Shown one piece after another: positions 27,196 through 35,638 of a DNA stretch of 64,000 bases. The stretch comes from Hahella chejuensis KCTC 2396 (GTDB lineage Bacteria > Pseudomonadota > Gammaproteobacteria > Pseudomonadales > Oleiphilaceae): the NCBI RefSeq assembly GCF_000012985.1, contig NC_007645.1:4486581-4550580 (forward strand), in the 5' to 3' direction. Each line of letters starts with the position of its first letter. Within the stretch, counting starts at the first letter, position 1. The notes beneath the pieces are model-generated. The model had not been told where the DNA came from, ran no database searches, and saw nothing but the letters and a program-made list of their open reading frames with translations. The translations under genes and the position numbers were made by a program.

Positions 27196-27450
27196 AATTA
27201 CTAAAGCAGCCTCTTGTATGCGCCTCTGGCGTGCAGGAAAACGCGGAACAACCGGAAATAAAGCGGCGCAAGAATAACAAATTGGCGCTTTTCCCGAAAA
27301 GTCGTCAACAATAACGGAAAAGAGTTAGAAAAGTGGCCCGCTCGCGCTTAAGCTTTGTAAAACGGGCGCATTATAGCCCAGCTTTCCCCGGATGGTCAGT
27401 GCATAGCCCTGATTAAGATCATTTTATTGTGGGAGAAATGTTAAAAAGCG

Positions 27451-28839
27451 ATGAAAGTTCAGTCTGACGCCGCCTCAGCGCCTACTCGCACTCACTCTCT
27501 TCCACCGAAGATACAGGCGGAATTAGCGGCTATCGTGCAGAAAGTCGGCAATTTATTCTCCGCCCGCATTACCGATATCGCTCCCTCTCCCAGCACAGGA
27601 ACGCCCAATCCCAGCCTCAGCGCACAAACTTCCGCCACGCCGTCCTGGCGTTTGATATTGAGCGCCGATGGGCTGCCGCAGCCGCTGCAAACTGATATCC
27701 GCACAGCGCAACTGCCCCAGGACTGGCTGGTCGGCAAAGTGCTGCAACTGCAAGTCACTGCATTAGGCTTAAAAGTCGTCGATTCGTTAGCGCCGCCACA
27801 AACAGAGCCCCCACAGGCGCTTCTCGCCACAACTTTACAGACGCTGTCCAAGTGGCTGCCGTTACAGGGCGATCTTCGCCGCAACCTGGAAGCGTTAGTC
27901 CGGCTATCCTCTGATACACGCTTGCCCAGGGACTTGGCGCAAACGCTTGATAAACTAAATCAGACGCTGCCGACGCCACCGCGAGTCAGCGAAGCCGGCG
28001 GCCTAAAGCAGGCTATCCAGCAGTCAGGGGCGGGATTCGAGCGTCAATTGCTAAAGTCATTGGCGGAAAGTCGAACGGCTTCCCCCGACAAGACGTCCAT
28101 ATTATCCCCTGGCGCCGAATCGCGCCTGCTGAGCGCCGCGCCGCAGGATATCAAAGCGTTGCTGACAGTAGCGCTGGGAGCCGCTCTGGCGCAGCTTAAT
28201 CGTGCTCCCAATAGCGCGCTTCCCGCCAACTGGGAGCAGCTGGTCAGCTGGTTAACCCGGCAAACGGCAGAACAGCCGGGCATGGCGACTGGCGGACATC
28301 CACTGCAATTTCCACCGCCCATGGCGCGCGAAGGCGGACGACCTCCCCTGCCCGCCAACTTAGACGCCGGCGAAATGTTGCGCGCCCTGGCGCAGGCCAC
28401 CGCGCGTCTGCACAGCCATCAATTGAACGCCTTGCAACAAAATCTCAGCGCCGGCCCTGACCAAAGCGGAGCGCAAGTCTGGTTTGTGGAGGTGCCTGTC
28501 GCCGCCCCACGCATGGATAGCATTCAGATGCGCTTTGAAAAGGAACAACGCAGTGGTGCCAAAGACAACAAGAAAAGCCGCTGGAAAATTGTCCTCGCCT
28601 TCGACCTGGAGGGGCTCGGCCCCATGCAAAGCCAAGTCCTGTACACGGAAGGAACGGTGTCCGCCACATTCTGGGCGATGGAGCAAAGGACACTGGGATT
28701 GGTCACAGAGGAGTTGCCGCGTCTGCGCAAAGGTCTGCAGGACTGGGGCCTTGAGGTGGGCGATCTGGCGGTGCGCAAAGGCGCGCCGCCAACACCTTCC
28801 GCACCGATTTCCCGCCAACTGATCGATGAACGCGCATGA
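27451..28839 (+). CDS. FliK-type flagellar hook-length control domain protein
   Basis: A 462-residue protein rich in Pro, Gln, Ser and Ala over its first 300 residues. The C-terminal Flg_hook domain has WFVEVPVAAPRMDSIQMRFE, WKIVLAFDLEGLGPMQ and ATFWAMEQRTLGLV, which fits FliK-like proteins that measure hook length and switch export specificity. No other flagellar genes are near; the usual fliK sits in a flagellar cluster, so this is likely a second FliK-like gene, as found upstream of ccm in pseudomonads. It overlaps the FlhB-like gene by four bases. Confidence 0.85.
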   Translation: MKVQSDAASAPTRTHSLPPKIQAELAAIVQKVGNLFSARITDIAPSPSTGTPNPSLSAQTSATPSWRLILSADGLPQPLQTDIRTAQLPQDWLVGKVLQLQVTALGLKVVDSLAPPQTEPPQALLATTLQTLSKWLPLQGDLRRNLEALVRLSSDTRLPRDLAQTLDKLNQTLPTPPRVSEAGGLKQAIQQSGAGFERQLLKSLAESRTASPDKTSILSPGAESRLLSAAPQDIKALLTVALGAALAQLNRAPNSALPANWEQLVSWLTRQTAEQPGMATGGHPLQFPPPMAREGGRPPLPANLDAGEMLRALAQATARLHSHQLNALQQNLSAGPDQSGAQVWFVEVPVAAPRMDSIQMRFEKEQRSGAKDNKKSRWKIVLAFDLEGLGPMQSQVLYTEGTVSATFWAMEQRTLGLVTEELPRLRKGLQDWGLEVGDLAVRKGAPPTPSAPISRQLIDERA

Positions 28840-29186
28840 CGAAGAAACAACAGGACACGCAAAGCAATCACTCCCAGGAAACGTCTCAGAACGACATCCA
28901 GCAGGCCATCGCCCTGTTTTACGATGGCAAGCAGGCGCCCAAGGTCTCCGCTAAAGGCGAAGCGGACCTGGCGGAGGAGATCATCGCCATCGCCCGGGAG
29001 CATGGCGTCCCCTTGTACGAGAACCCGGAACTGGTGCGCTCTCTGGCGCAATTGGATCTTGGCGATGAAATCCCTGAGTTGCTGTATAGGGTCATTGCGG
29101 AAATTATCGCCTTCGCCTATCACATTCAGGGCAAAACGCCGGAAGGTTTTCAGCCACCGCCCCATACTGAGAACAATGCACCATAG
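28836..29186 (+). CDS. FlhB C-terminal-like export switch protein
   Basis: A 116-residue protein resembling the cytoplasmic C-terminal domain of FlhB/YscU without the membrane part. It has AIALFYDGKQAPKVSAKGEA, EIIAIAREHGVPLYENPELV and LAQLDLGDEIPELLYRVIAE. The self-cleaving NPTH motif is absent (replaced by YDGK). Translationally coupled (4-base overlap) to the FliK-like protein, which fits the known FliK-FlhB interaction in export switching. Confidence 0.85.
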   Translation: MTKKQQDTQSNHSQETSQNDIQQAIALFYDGKQAPKVSAKGEADLAEEIIAIAREHGVPLYENPELVRSLAQLDLGDEIPELLYRVIAEIIAFAYHIQGKTPEGFQPPPHTENNAP

Positions 29187-29447
29187 CGCATTGGGACTGC
29201 GATATTGCGCCGTCCGCTCTCAACGCAGCGGAATCAATCGTTTACACTATCAACCCTGAGGACACATAGCTTTCTTCTGCTTGTCCGCTATTTGTCTGCG
29301 CATATTTTCTGCAAACCGCAGCTTATCTAACGGATATTGATCTGCGGTTGAACTTGCCAATGACCTGCCGAACCGCCCTATTGAGGACAGCTCGGCAAAT
29401 GGGGCGCTGGGAAGTACGTTTTATTTTATTGAGAACAAGGCTGAATT

Positions 29448-29741
29448 ATGGACTCTAAAACCCAAACCGAAATCGAAGCAGCGGTATTTCGCCGACTGGT
29501 CAAACATCTGCAGGACAACACTGAAGTCCAGAACATTGATCTGATGAATCTCGCCGGCTTCTGCCGCAACTGCCTGAGCAAATGGTATCGCGCCGCGGCG
29601 GAAGAACGAGGAGAACAGGTGGAAGACGCTGCAGCCAGAGAGATCGTTTACGGCATGCCTTACGATGAGTGGAAAGCCAGGCATCAGAAACCTGCGAGCG
29701 AAAGCCAGCTCAAACAGTTTGAGCAAAACAAACCCGAATAG
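29448..29741 (+). CDS. DUF1244 family protein
   Basis: A 97-residue small protein with the DUF1244 signature LMNLAGFCRNCLSKWY and, later, EIVYGMPYDEWKARHQ. The family is all-helical and of unknown function. AAGG precedes the ATG. It stands as a single gene followed by two hairpins (29750-29785 and 29800-29826). Confidence 0.9.
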   Translation: MDSKTQTEIEAAVFRRLVKHLQDNTEVQNIDLMNLAGFCRNCLSKWYRAAAEERGEQVEDAAAREIVYGMPYDEWKARHQKPASESQLKQFEQNKPE

Positions 29742-29749
29742 CTTTCCTC

Positions 29750-29785
29750 GATTCAGGCTCGGGGCGACGCCTATGAGCCTGAATC
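29750..29785 (+). terminator. Hairpin after the DUF1244 gene
   Basis: An 11-bp perfect stem GATTCAGGCTC / GAGCCTGAATC with a 14-base loop begins eight bases after the DUF1244 stop. It lacks a clear T tract, so it may be a weak terminator or a transcript 3' stabiliser. Confidence 0.5.
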
Positions 29786-29799
29786 ACCCTCCTCAGAGA

Positions 29800-29826
29800 A
29801 AGTTTTGCAAAGCCATTGCAAAACTT
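29800..29826. promoter_or_regulatory. 11-bp inverted repeat upstream of dps
   Basis: AAGTTTTGCAA and TTGCAAAACTT form a perfect 11-bp stem with a 5-base spacer (AGCCA), about 150 bases upstream of the dps start. The arrangement suits a dimeric regulator or a leader hairpin. Neither an OxyR nor a Fur consensus is evident. Confidence 0.4.
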
Positions 29827-29978
29827 GCAGTCGTATCCGACTCAAATTCATCCCATAACCCCACCCCTACTCCCAAAAATAAAACTAAGTGTTTGATTTT
29901 TAAATGCTTTTAAAGAAATTTAAAACCTGGCCCGGTTTCTGCTCTATTCAGGGAAAGCAAACAAACCTAGGAGAGGTT

Positions 29979-30482
29979 ATGAATCAGCACGCTAAAAAAC
30001 TCGACCTGACTGCTACATCCCCGGATATGGGCATTAAAGAGAGCAAGGCGGACTCAGTCGCCGACAAACTGGCGCGCGTGCTCGCCGACACTTACAGCCT
30101 GTACCTCTACACCCAATACGCCCACTGGAACGTCCGGGGCATGAGTTTCTTCGCACTGCATGAGTTGTTTGAGAAGCAATACAAAGAGCTCGCCGAAACC
30201 ATCGACGATATCGCTGAGCGCATGCGCGCCATCGGCTACAAAGCCCCCGGAACCCTGTCCCGCATGGCGGAGTTTTCCACGATTTCTCCAAAAGAAGAGC
30301 GGACAGCGACGGCTTTGATTAAAGAATTGATTTTTGCCCATGAGGGCACAGTCGCAAGCTGTAGAAAGTGCATCGTCGCGGCGCAAAAAGCCGAGGACTT
30401 TGCGACAGAGGACCTCATGATCAACAGACTGTCTTCCCACGAACAGGCTGTCTGGATGTTAGGCAGCCTTCTCGAGGAGTAA
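29979..30482 (+). CDS. dps: Dps/ferritin-like DNA-binding protein
   Basis: A 167-residue Dps-family ferritin. The ferroxidase site residues are in YAHWNVRGMSFFALHELFE and YKELAETIDDIAERMRAIG, split between subunits as in all Dps. A Lys-rich N-terminal tail (NQHAKKLD...ESKAD) may contact DNA. Such proteins oxidise Fe(II) with peroxide and protect DNA. The ATG at 29979 has TAGGAGAGG just before it, so the longer frame from 29904 is not the start. Confidence 0.93.
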   Translation: MNQHAKKLDLTATSPDMGIKESKADSVADKLARVLADTYSLYLYTQYAHWNVRGMSFFALHELFEKQYKELAETIDDIAERMRAIGYKAPGTLSRMAEFSTISPKEERTATALIKELIFAHEGTVASCRKCIVAAQKAEDFATEDLMINRLSSHEQAVWMLGSLLEE

Positions 30483-30539
30483 TCCTCACCCTATCCCACC
30501 CAAACGATACCCTCCACATTTATCCTACCTTCTTTTTTT

Positions 30540-30561
30540 GGCCACTCCGGTGGCCTTTTTT
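30540..30561 (+). terminator. Intrinsic terminator after dps
   Basis: GGCCAC-TCCG-GTGGCC followed by six T residues, 57 bases after the dps stop, and preceded by a run of T on the other side. This is a standard Rho-independent terminator. Confidence 0.85.
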
Positions 30562-30599
30562 ATGAGTAGAGGACAGTGGAGCGCCGCGCCGTCTCAGGG

Positions 30600-30749
30600 T
30601 TATTAATATGGCAATGATATTGGCATGTTAATCATCAGGCGCATGGATGCGCCTGCGCGGCGGCTGGCCGCGGGAGACAGGGCCTGACCTGTGCAGGCCC
30701 TGTCGTTGCAGACAAATAGAAGGAAGCTATTTGACTGCCTGATTAATAA
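30600..30749 (+). repeat. Modular multi-hairpin intergenic repeat, copy 1 (full)
   Basis: The most complete of three related copies. TTATTAAT at the left and ATTAATAA at the right form inverted ends. Inside are five hairpins: A (30603-30631, stem with one T-G pair), B CAGGCGCAT-GG-ATGCGCCTG (30636-30655), C CGCGGC/GCCGCG (30656-30672), D GACAGGGCCTG/CAGGCCCTGTC (30676-30704) and E CAAATAG/CTATTTG (30713-30733). Copies are at 39284 and 55925. It codes for nothing visible; a non-autonomous mobile palindromic element is the likely class. Confidence 0.8.
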
Positions 30750-30850
30750 AACCGGCACGATTTCTGCGTTACCAGCTTCAGGTATTCAGGCGTAGAGAGG
30801 GTTCGCCCACATCGCTGTAGTTGTTGTATGAACAGATTAAGGATTAAGCA

Positions 30851-31774
30851 ATGGACATAATAGAATTTGAAAAAGCCGTCGACATTGTCTGGTCTTCCAT
30901 TCAGGAATGGGCGGAAACAGCACTGGCCAACCTGCCCAGCGCCATCGTGGCCCTGGTGTTTTTCTTCCTGTTTTTGTACATAGCCAAAGCCGTATCCAAC
31001 CTGACCCAGCGGGTGCTGACGCGCTCATTGGACTCAATGGAAGTGGCCAACCTGCTTTCCACCATTGTGCATATTGTATTGGTTGCCATCGGCGTCTTCG
31101 TCTCACTGGGTTTTGTGGGATTGCAAGGCACCGTGACCTCCCTCCTCGCCGGGGCCGGGATCATTGGTCTGGCGTTGGGCTTTGCATTTCAGGACCTCAC
31201 CGAGAACTTTATCGCCGGGATTTTTATGGGCGTTCGCAAGCCATTTCGGGTTGGGGACATAGTGGCGACCGCAGACATTATGGGAACCGTAGAAGCGATT
31301 AATCTGCGCAATACCCATATCCTGACGTTTTCAGGGCAAAGGGTCATTCTTCCCAATAAGGCCGTATTCACTAACAAACTGACAAACTACTCCATCACCC
31401 GCCAACGCCGCCTCGAAATCCAGGTCGGCATCTCCTACGCCGACGACATCGACAAAGCCGCCAAAGTCATCACCAAAGCCATCGACGCCCTGAATTTCAC
31501 CCGCAACGGCACGGAAACCCAGGTTTTCGCCACTGGTTTCGGCGACAGCAGCATCAATTTAGTCGTGTGGTATTGGATCGATTATCCCACCGGGAAAGTA
31601 GACTTTATGACCGCCCAGCACAAAGGCGTCGTGGCCGTGAAGAAAGCGCTGGACGAGGCCGATATCCTCATCCCCTTCCCAATTCGCACCCTGGACTTTG
31701 CCGCGAAAGGCGGCTTGCAGCTTGATCAGATTATCAGTGCTCGTACTGAGGAAGATGTGGAGACGGCGGCGTAA
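30851..31774 (+). CDS. MscS-family small mechanosensitive channel
   Basis: A 307-residue channel protein. Three hydrophobic segments are followed by the pore-lining TM3 LLAGAGIIGLALGFAFQDL and the beta-domain motif VRKPFRVGDIV. The beta-domain continues with RNTHILTFSGQRVILPN. The C-terminal alpha/beta domain has VGISYADDIDKAAKVITKA. Such channels release solutes on hypo-osmotic shock. A single gene. Confidence 0.93.
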   Translation: MDIIEFEKAVDIVWSSIQEWAETALANLPSAIVALVFFFLFLYIAKAVSNLTQRVLTRSLDSMEVANLLSTIVHIVLVAIGVFVSLGFVGLQGTVTSLLAGAGIIGLALGFAFQDLTENFIAGIFMGVRKPFRVGDIVATADIMGTVEAINLRNTHILTFSGQRVILPNKAVFTNKLTNYSITRQRRLEIQVGISYADDIDKAAKVITKAIDALNFTRNGTETQVFATGFGDSSINLVVWYWIDYPTGKVDFMTAQHKGVVAVKKALDEADILIPFPIRTLDFAAKGGLQLDQIISARTEEDVETAA

Positions 31775-31839
31775 ATTCAGCTGAAAATACCGCCTTGCTG
31801 TATCTCAAAGAAAGCACAGGAGGGCGGTTAGCGACGCAC

Positions 31840-32175
31840 TTATAAAGTGAACTCAAGTACGTCCTCATGCCCTTCATAAATTTGCATCAGGCCTGATTTC
31901 AGTTCTACAAATTTATCGAATCCTTTAATGAAATAAAAATGCGCCAGCTTACCGTTTGCCAATGATACATGAATGCCGTCACTGGTTACCAAACACTCCT
32001 CTACGCAGTTAAATCCACCATTAAATTGGTCGTCACACTCAAAATAGATTCCATGCTCCGAACCGGCTTCCTCAGTCAACCCTCTCTGCCAGAGAATATA
32101 CCCGTCACCCCAACCTTCTACCGCCACAATAAGGACGTCGTTTTCAACCGAAACAATTTTATGCTGGTAGCTCAT
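31840..32175 (-). CDS. Hypothetical protein, 111 residues
   Basis: Not recognised. A soluble, acidic, beta-rich-looking protein: HKIVSVENDVLIVAVEGWGDGYILW at its start (read in two parts), CDDQFNGGFNCVEECLVTSDG in the middle, and FIKGFDKFVELKSGL at the end. Base composition is lower in GC than neighbours. It is 19 bases after the zinc-ribbon gene on the same strand. The WGDGYILWQRG stretch is reminiscent of some immunity proteins of polymorphic toxin loci, but I cannot support a family. Confidence 0.55.
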   Translation of the reverse strand: MSYQHKIVSVENDVLIVAVEGWGDGYILWQRGLTEEAGSEHGIYFECDDQFNGGFNCVEECLVTSDGIHVSLANGKLAHFYFIKGFDKFVELKSGLMQIYEGHEDVLEFTL

Positions 32176-32194
32176 GCTAGAGCATTTCCCCTAT

Positions 32195-32617
32195 TCATTG
32201 ATTCGCGTCCAATAGCCGGCGCAGCTTATGCTCCATACTCTGATTATATTTATCTGTATACTTCTTAAACTCCTGAATATCAGCAAGCCAACTCGCTATA
32301 TACTCAGCCTGGCTCTTACTGGATTCCGTTTCCCTCAGCCATAACCTTTCATACTCACGAATTCTAGCCTTCAGCAAGTTGTAGGCTTTGTAACACAGCT
32401 CACAGAGAACCTTTCCGTAATAACTTTTCTTCAGAACCTCTGATTCATACTTTTGTTGCTCCGCAGACCAGATAGCGGTCTTCTTACATTTCCGACACAC
32501 ATACTGAATGTCGTAATAATAGTCATACAAAGGATTATGGAAATCATGAGAGGCTTTCATGGCTTCTGGCCAAAGCTCTTTATCGGCTTTAATTTTATTC
32601 GGTTCTTTTTCAGACAT
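32195..32617 (-). CDS. Zinc-ribbon-containing hypothetical protein
   Basis: A 140-residue protein with two CxxC pairs, VCRKCKK (about 40) and LCELCYK (about 72). They are spaced by AIWSAEQQKYESEV, which matches the 'probable zinc-ribbon' type, where W-x-A-x-E-Q-x-x-(F/Y) lies between the pairs. The C-terminal half is a long charged helix with many Lys, Glu and Gln. Upstream of and likely co-transcribed with the 111-residue gene. Role unknown. Confidence 0.65.
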   Translation of the reverse strand: MSEKEPNKIKADKELWPEAMKASHDFHNPLYDYYYDIQYVCRKCKKTAIWSAEQQKYESEVLKKSYYGKVLCELCYKAYNLLKARIREYERLWLRETESSKSQAEYIASWLADIQEFKKYTDKYNQSMEHKLRRLLDANQ

Positions 32618-32661
32618 ATAATCTACTTAGTCATCACGGAAGGCATCTACAAACACACCTT

Positions 32662-33405
32662 TCACTCTCCTTGTGAAATTACCCACAGCGCCCTGTGCTT
32701 GGCGATAATCGCGTCAATCTTACCTTCTTGCGCCAGTTGCTTTAAGCCGTGATTGAAGTCCTGGGAGGTTTTCAAAAAGTTCTTCGCTTTCCTGGAAAAC
32801 ATCAGGTATTGATTTTCCACTTTGATCGGAGGGTCTAGCCAGATGAACTTATGGGCGGAGTCGGGAAATTCCGTGTTGATAATATACTGCCCCATAAACT
32901 TATCAATCAGCACAAGATCAATCCAGCCACGGGAAAGACTGAGGACATTCTGGCGATCTTCGGTGACTTCAATGGTATTCAACCTGGCCTGTTCAAACTC
33001 AGGCGGATTGACATACCCCCGCACCACGCCAATTTTATATGGCTGCAAATCATTCAGGGCGACATAAGAGATATTGCGTTCCTTGAGAGCGTAAAAACCC
33101 AACTCATTGGCTGGGAGTGGATCTGAAAACTCAAACCACTGCTCCCGACTCTTTCGGAACCAACCGGTGTAAACCCCGTCATAATCGCCAGCCTGAGCCA
33201 TGCCATAGGCCCTTTTCCAGGGTAGAAACTTTACCTCCACGTCATACCCCACCCGCTGAAAGGCGGTGAAGATGATCTCCGTGATAAATCCCTTACTCTC
33301 TAAATGCTCACCGTAATAAGGAGGGTATTCGGTTGCGGCCAGTATTACCTGACGCTCCTCCGCCTCTGCGACGCTGAATAAATCAAGGCATACAAACAGC
33401 GCCAT
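32662..33405 (-). CDS. Periplasmic solute-binding protein (SBP_bac_3 type)
   Basis: A protein of about 247 residues of the amino-acid-binding type. A signal peptide ending FSVAEAEE is followed by VILAATEYPPYYGEHL, KGFITEIIFTAFQRVGYDVEVKF, WKRAYGMAQAGDYDGVYTGW and the hinge LQPYKIGVVRGY. I place the start at the ATG at 33405, giving a normal signal and family length. An ATG at 33540 would add an unusual basic 45-residue extension, and neither has a good ribosome site. No permease is adjacent; Hahella-like genomes carry many such orphan binding proteins. Confidence 0.8.
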   Translation of the reverse strand: MALFVCLDLFSVAEAEERQVILAATEYPPYYGEHLESKGFITEIIFTAFQRVGYDVEVKFLPWKRAYGMAQAGDYDGVYTGWFRKSREQWFEFSDPLPANELGFYALKERNISYVALNDLQPYKIGVVRGYVNPPEFEQARLNTIEVTEDRQNVLSLSRGWIDLVLIDKFMGQYIINTEFPDSAHKFIWLDPPIKVENQYLMFSRKAKNFLKTSQDFNHGLKQLAQEGKIDAIIAKHRALWVISQGE

Positions 33406-33945
33406 GAGAGGATAGAACCGATTCTTGCCCCATCCTCTATTAAAGCCGCCAAAGCAGCGCCGCAGAAAAAAGCATCTTAGAAATGCGTGAGGATTGCAGT
33501 AGCGCTTGTTTATCCGCTGATTACTGAGTGGAAGGATCATACCGAAGTGCGTTTTTCGCTTATGGTTATTATCACTAATATAGCAGCAGTGGTTACTTTT
33601 CGTACGCGGATGGGACCGGCGAGTCCGGGTCCATCGAGGCAATCCCAAGACTCATCGACGGCTTTACTCAGAGCGAGGCGGGCGTGGAAGCGTGGAAAGA
33701 CAGGCCTAAGTATCAAATCAATAAAACCCAATACTTTGTAAGTTCTGCAAGTCTTTTACCCAAGATTACCAACCAAACGGAAAAGCTGCGCAATTTTTCA
33801 ACAATATGCGCATAAAAAGCGCCAATTTCGGTAAAAATAACTTGGCACGCTTCTAGCTATCTCTTAGGTGACAACGAGGCATAGAGTCCTGTTACCCGAT
33901 CACGACAGAGATCTGGGACTTTAAAAGATAGAAAAGGAGATCGTT
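33406..33945. other. Gene-free stretch with a possible coding remnant
   Basis: About 540 bases between the binding protein and the BON gene. Rightward frame 33579-33812 is open for 77 codons with peptide-like content (SYADGTGESGSIEAI, AWKDRPKYQINKTQYF) but has no start codon or ribosome site near its beginning, suggesting a fragment of a lost gene. The last 150 bases should contain the BON promoter; AAAAGGAG precedes that ATG. Nothing else is seen. Confidence 0.4.
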
Positions 33946-34584
33946 ATGAAAACGCCAAAAACTTTTACCAAAAAACCTGTTTATGCTGCTCTGATCGCCG
34001 CAACCCTGGCTGGCGCTGTGTCAGTGGCTCCAGCTTACGCGGCTGGAGACAAAGTCAAGAATGAAGAAACTATCGGCCAGCAAGCGGAAGAGATGAGCCA
34101 GGATGCGAAAAAGTATTTCAAGGACGGTTGGACTGAAGGCAAGATTGAAACCGCCATTCTGTTCAACGATAACCTGAGCGCGTTCGAGATTGATGCTTCC
34201 GTTAATGGCTCCAACGCCACGCTAGTGGGAACAGTCAGTTCAGAGGTGGAAAAAGAGCTGGCGGAGCAGATCGCCCTGAGCGTAGAAGGCGTCAAGGATG
34301 TGGATAACCAGCTGCAGGTAGCCTCCACACCGGCCAAGAAGGAAAACGCAGATAGCGAGAACTTTAAAAGCTCTGTGGCTGACGCCACTATCACCGCCAA
34401 GGTGAAAATGAAGCTGCTGGCCAACGAATCTGTCGCCGGCCTTGATATTGACGTGGATACAGAGGGCCGCGTGGTAACGCTGAATGGCGCAGTGGAGTCA
34501 GAAGCAGAGAAGGACCTGGCGGAGAAACTCGCCAGCAATGTGGACGACGTGGATTCCGTTGAAAACAAGTTGATGATCAACTAA
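33946..34584 (+). CDS. BON-domain periplasmic protein (OsmY-like)
   Basis: A 212-residue exported protein. The signal peptide ends at VAPAYAAG. Two BON domains follow: about 65-125 (TEGKIETAILFNDNL ... VKDVDNQLQV) and about 145-210 (ITAKVKMKLLANESV ... VDSVENKLMIN). Each contains the conserved VTLxGxVxSExE-type strand. OsmY-like proteins are induced by osmotic and stationary stress and act as periplasmic chaperones. An intrinsic terminator follows 34 bases after the stop, so it is monocistronic. Confidence 0.92.
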   Translation: MKTPKTFTKKPVYAALIAATLAGAVSVAPAYAAGDKVKNEETIGQQAEEMSQDAKKYFKDGWTEGKIETAILFNDNLSAFEIDASVNGSNATLVGTVSSEVEKELAEQIALSVEGVKDVDNQLQVASTPAKKENADSENFKSSVADATITAKVKMKLLANESVAGLDIDVDTEGRVVTLNGAVESEAEKDLAEKLASNVDDVDSVENKLMIN

Positions 34585-34618
34585 TTCATCGCACTCCATG
34601 CGCATAGACATGAGCAAG

Positions 34619-34647
34619 GCCCGAAGCCTCACGGCTTCGGGCTTTTT
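34619..34647 (+). terminator. Intrinsic terminator after the BON gene
   Basis: GCCCGAAGCC-TCAC-GGCTTCGGGC followed by five T residues; a strong 10-bp GC-rich stem. It may also stop the leftward M15 peptidase transcript beyond 34709, though the opposite strand lacks a T tract. Confidence 0.9.
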
Positions 34648-34708
34648 CTCGCTGTCAGAATCAGATTTGCATCAAAGCCCATACTGGATGACAATTCTGC
34701 GTCCCGGC

Positions 34709-35638
34709 CTACCACCGGACCGTTGCGCCTCGTACATCCACATGGATAAATGGCCCGTGGTAGCTATTGGCGGAATATACGCCCAACCCGCCAATGAAGG
34801 ATTTGTACTCCGTGGTTTCTGCAAACGTCTCAATCAATTGCGCCAGATATTCTGCGTCGTTTTTGTCGACTTTGCCGTCCTTGTTCAGGTCGTCCATTTT
34901 ACCGTCTTTGGGGTTCTCATCGATAAAGACGTCCGCCGCCCCGCCCCATTGATGACGGCTGTACATGGCGTTGCGAATTGATGTGTTGTAATACGGCGTA
35001 CGAAAGCCGCTCATGATAACGAAAGATGAAACCGGCAAACCCGCCATGTTCACCTGCTCCGTCAGGTATTCCAACTTGAGCAGCAGCTTTTCCCTCAGCA
35101 CCAGAAACTTTGGAAACTCCGATGGCTGCCGGCAAAGAAACTGCTCCAAACGATAATTGGGCGTCAGTTCGATATCCAGCATATCTTTGGTGACTTCAAG
35201 GTATCCAGGAGGCGGAAGATAGATAGCCTGGTTGAGATAGGCCTCACTGGGATAGTGGCCGATCTGATAGCCATTCAACATCCCCTCTTCCACCTGATCC
35301 GCCGGCACCAGAACAAATAAGTTGAGGGTCATTTGCGCCCCGGTGGCCGGCCTGCGAATGGTTAAACGGCTGACGCCAGGACGCGCAGGCGCAATCCAGC
35401 GGTAACGATCGCCAGGCTCCTTGACGACATTGCCCTGACCGCTTATTTCAATCTGCTCGCTCTCCGGCAGATTAATCTTGAAGATAAGATCTTCTGACGC
35501 CTGCAAAAATGCGGACATCACCCGGAAATCACTGGTTTCGCCTTTAAAACTGATACTGAAGTCGACTTTGCCGGGTTCAAATCCAAAAGCACGGGTCATC
35601 AGCAGACAGAGCGCAACGACCGTTAGTGCTCTAACCAT
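34709..35638 (-). CDS. Exported M15/DUF882-type peptidase with EF-hand-like loop
   Basis: A 309-residue secreted protein. A signal peptide ends near AFGFEP. The N-terminal about 110 residues form a beta domain (no family recognised). The C-terminal catalytic part has MSGFRTPYYN (209-218), SRHQWGGAADVFID with zinc ligands His229 and Asp236, and GPFIHVDVRG with His299, the M15 pattern of D-Ala-D-Ala-type peptidases. Between these ligands is DLNKDGKVDKND (249-260), a calcium-binding DxNxDGxxD loop not usual in this position. It overlaps the upstream L,D-transpeptidase by 16 bases, pointing to joint cell-wall work. Confidence 0.85.
   Translation of the reverse strand: MVRALTVVALCLLMTRAFGFEPGKVDFSISFKGETSDFRVMSAFLQASEDLIFKINLPESEQIEISGQGNVVKEPGDRYRWIAPARPGVSRLTIRRPATGAQMTLNLFVLVPADQVEEGMLNGYQIGHYPSEAYLNQAIYLPPPGYLEVTKDMLDIELTPNYRLEQFLCRQPSEFPKFLVLREKLLLKLEYLTEQVNMAGLPVSSFVIMSGFRTPYYNTSIRNAMYSRHQWGGAADVFIDENPKDGKMDDLNKDGKVDKNDAEYLAQLIETFAETTEYKSFIGGLGVYSANSYHGPFIHVDVRGATVRW

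Larger units (their letters stand above)
30483..30850. other. Gene-free stretch between dps and the MscS gene
   Basis: 368 bases that hold the dps terminator (30540-30561), a full copy of the multi-hairpin repeat (30600-30749), and about 100 bases of leader before the MscS gene. AAGGA lies seven bases before its ATG. No coding frame is supported. Confidence 0.6.

Noticed and set aside
34035-34580. 181-codon leftward frame opposite the BON gene
   Set aside because: Ser-rich antisense artefact; the BON gene has a signal peptide, two domains and a terminator.
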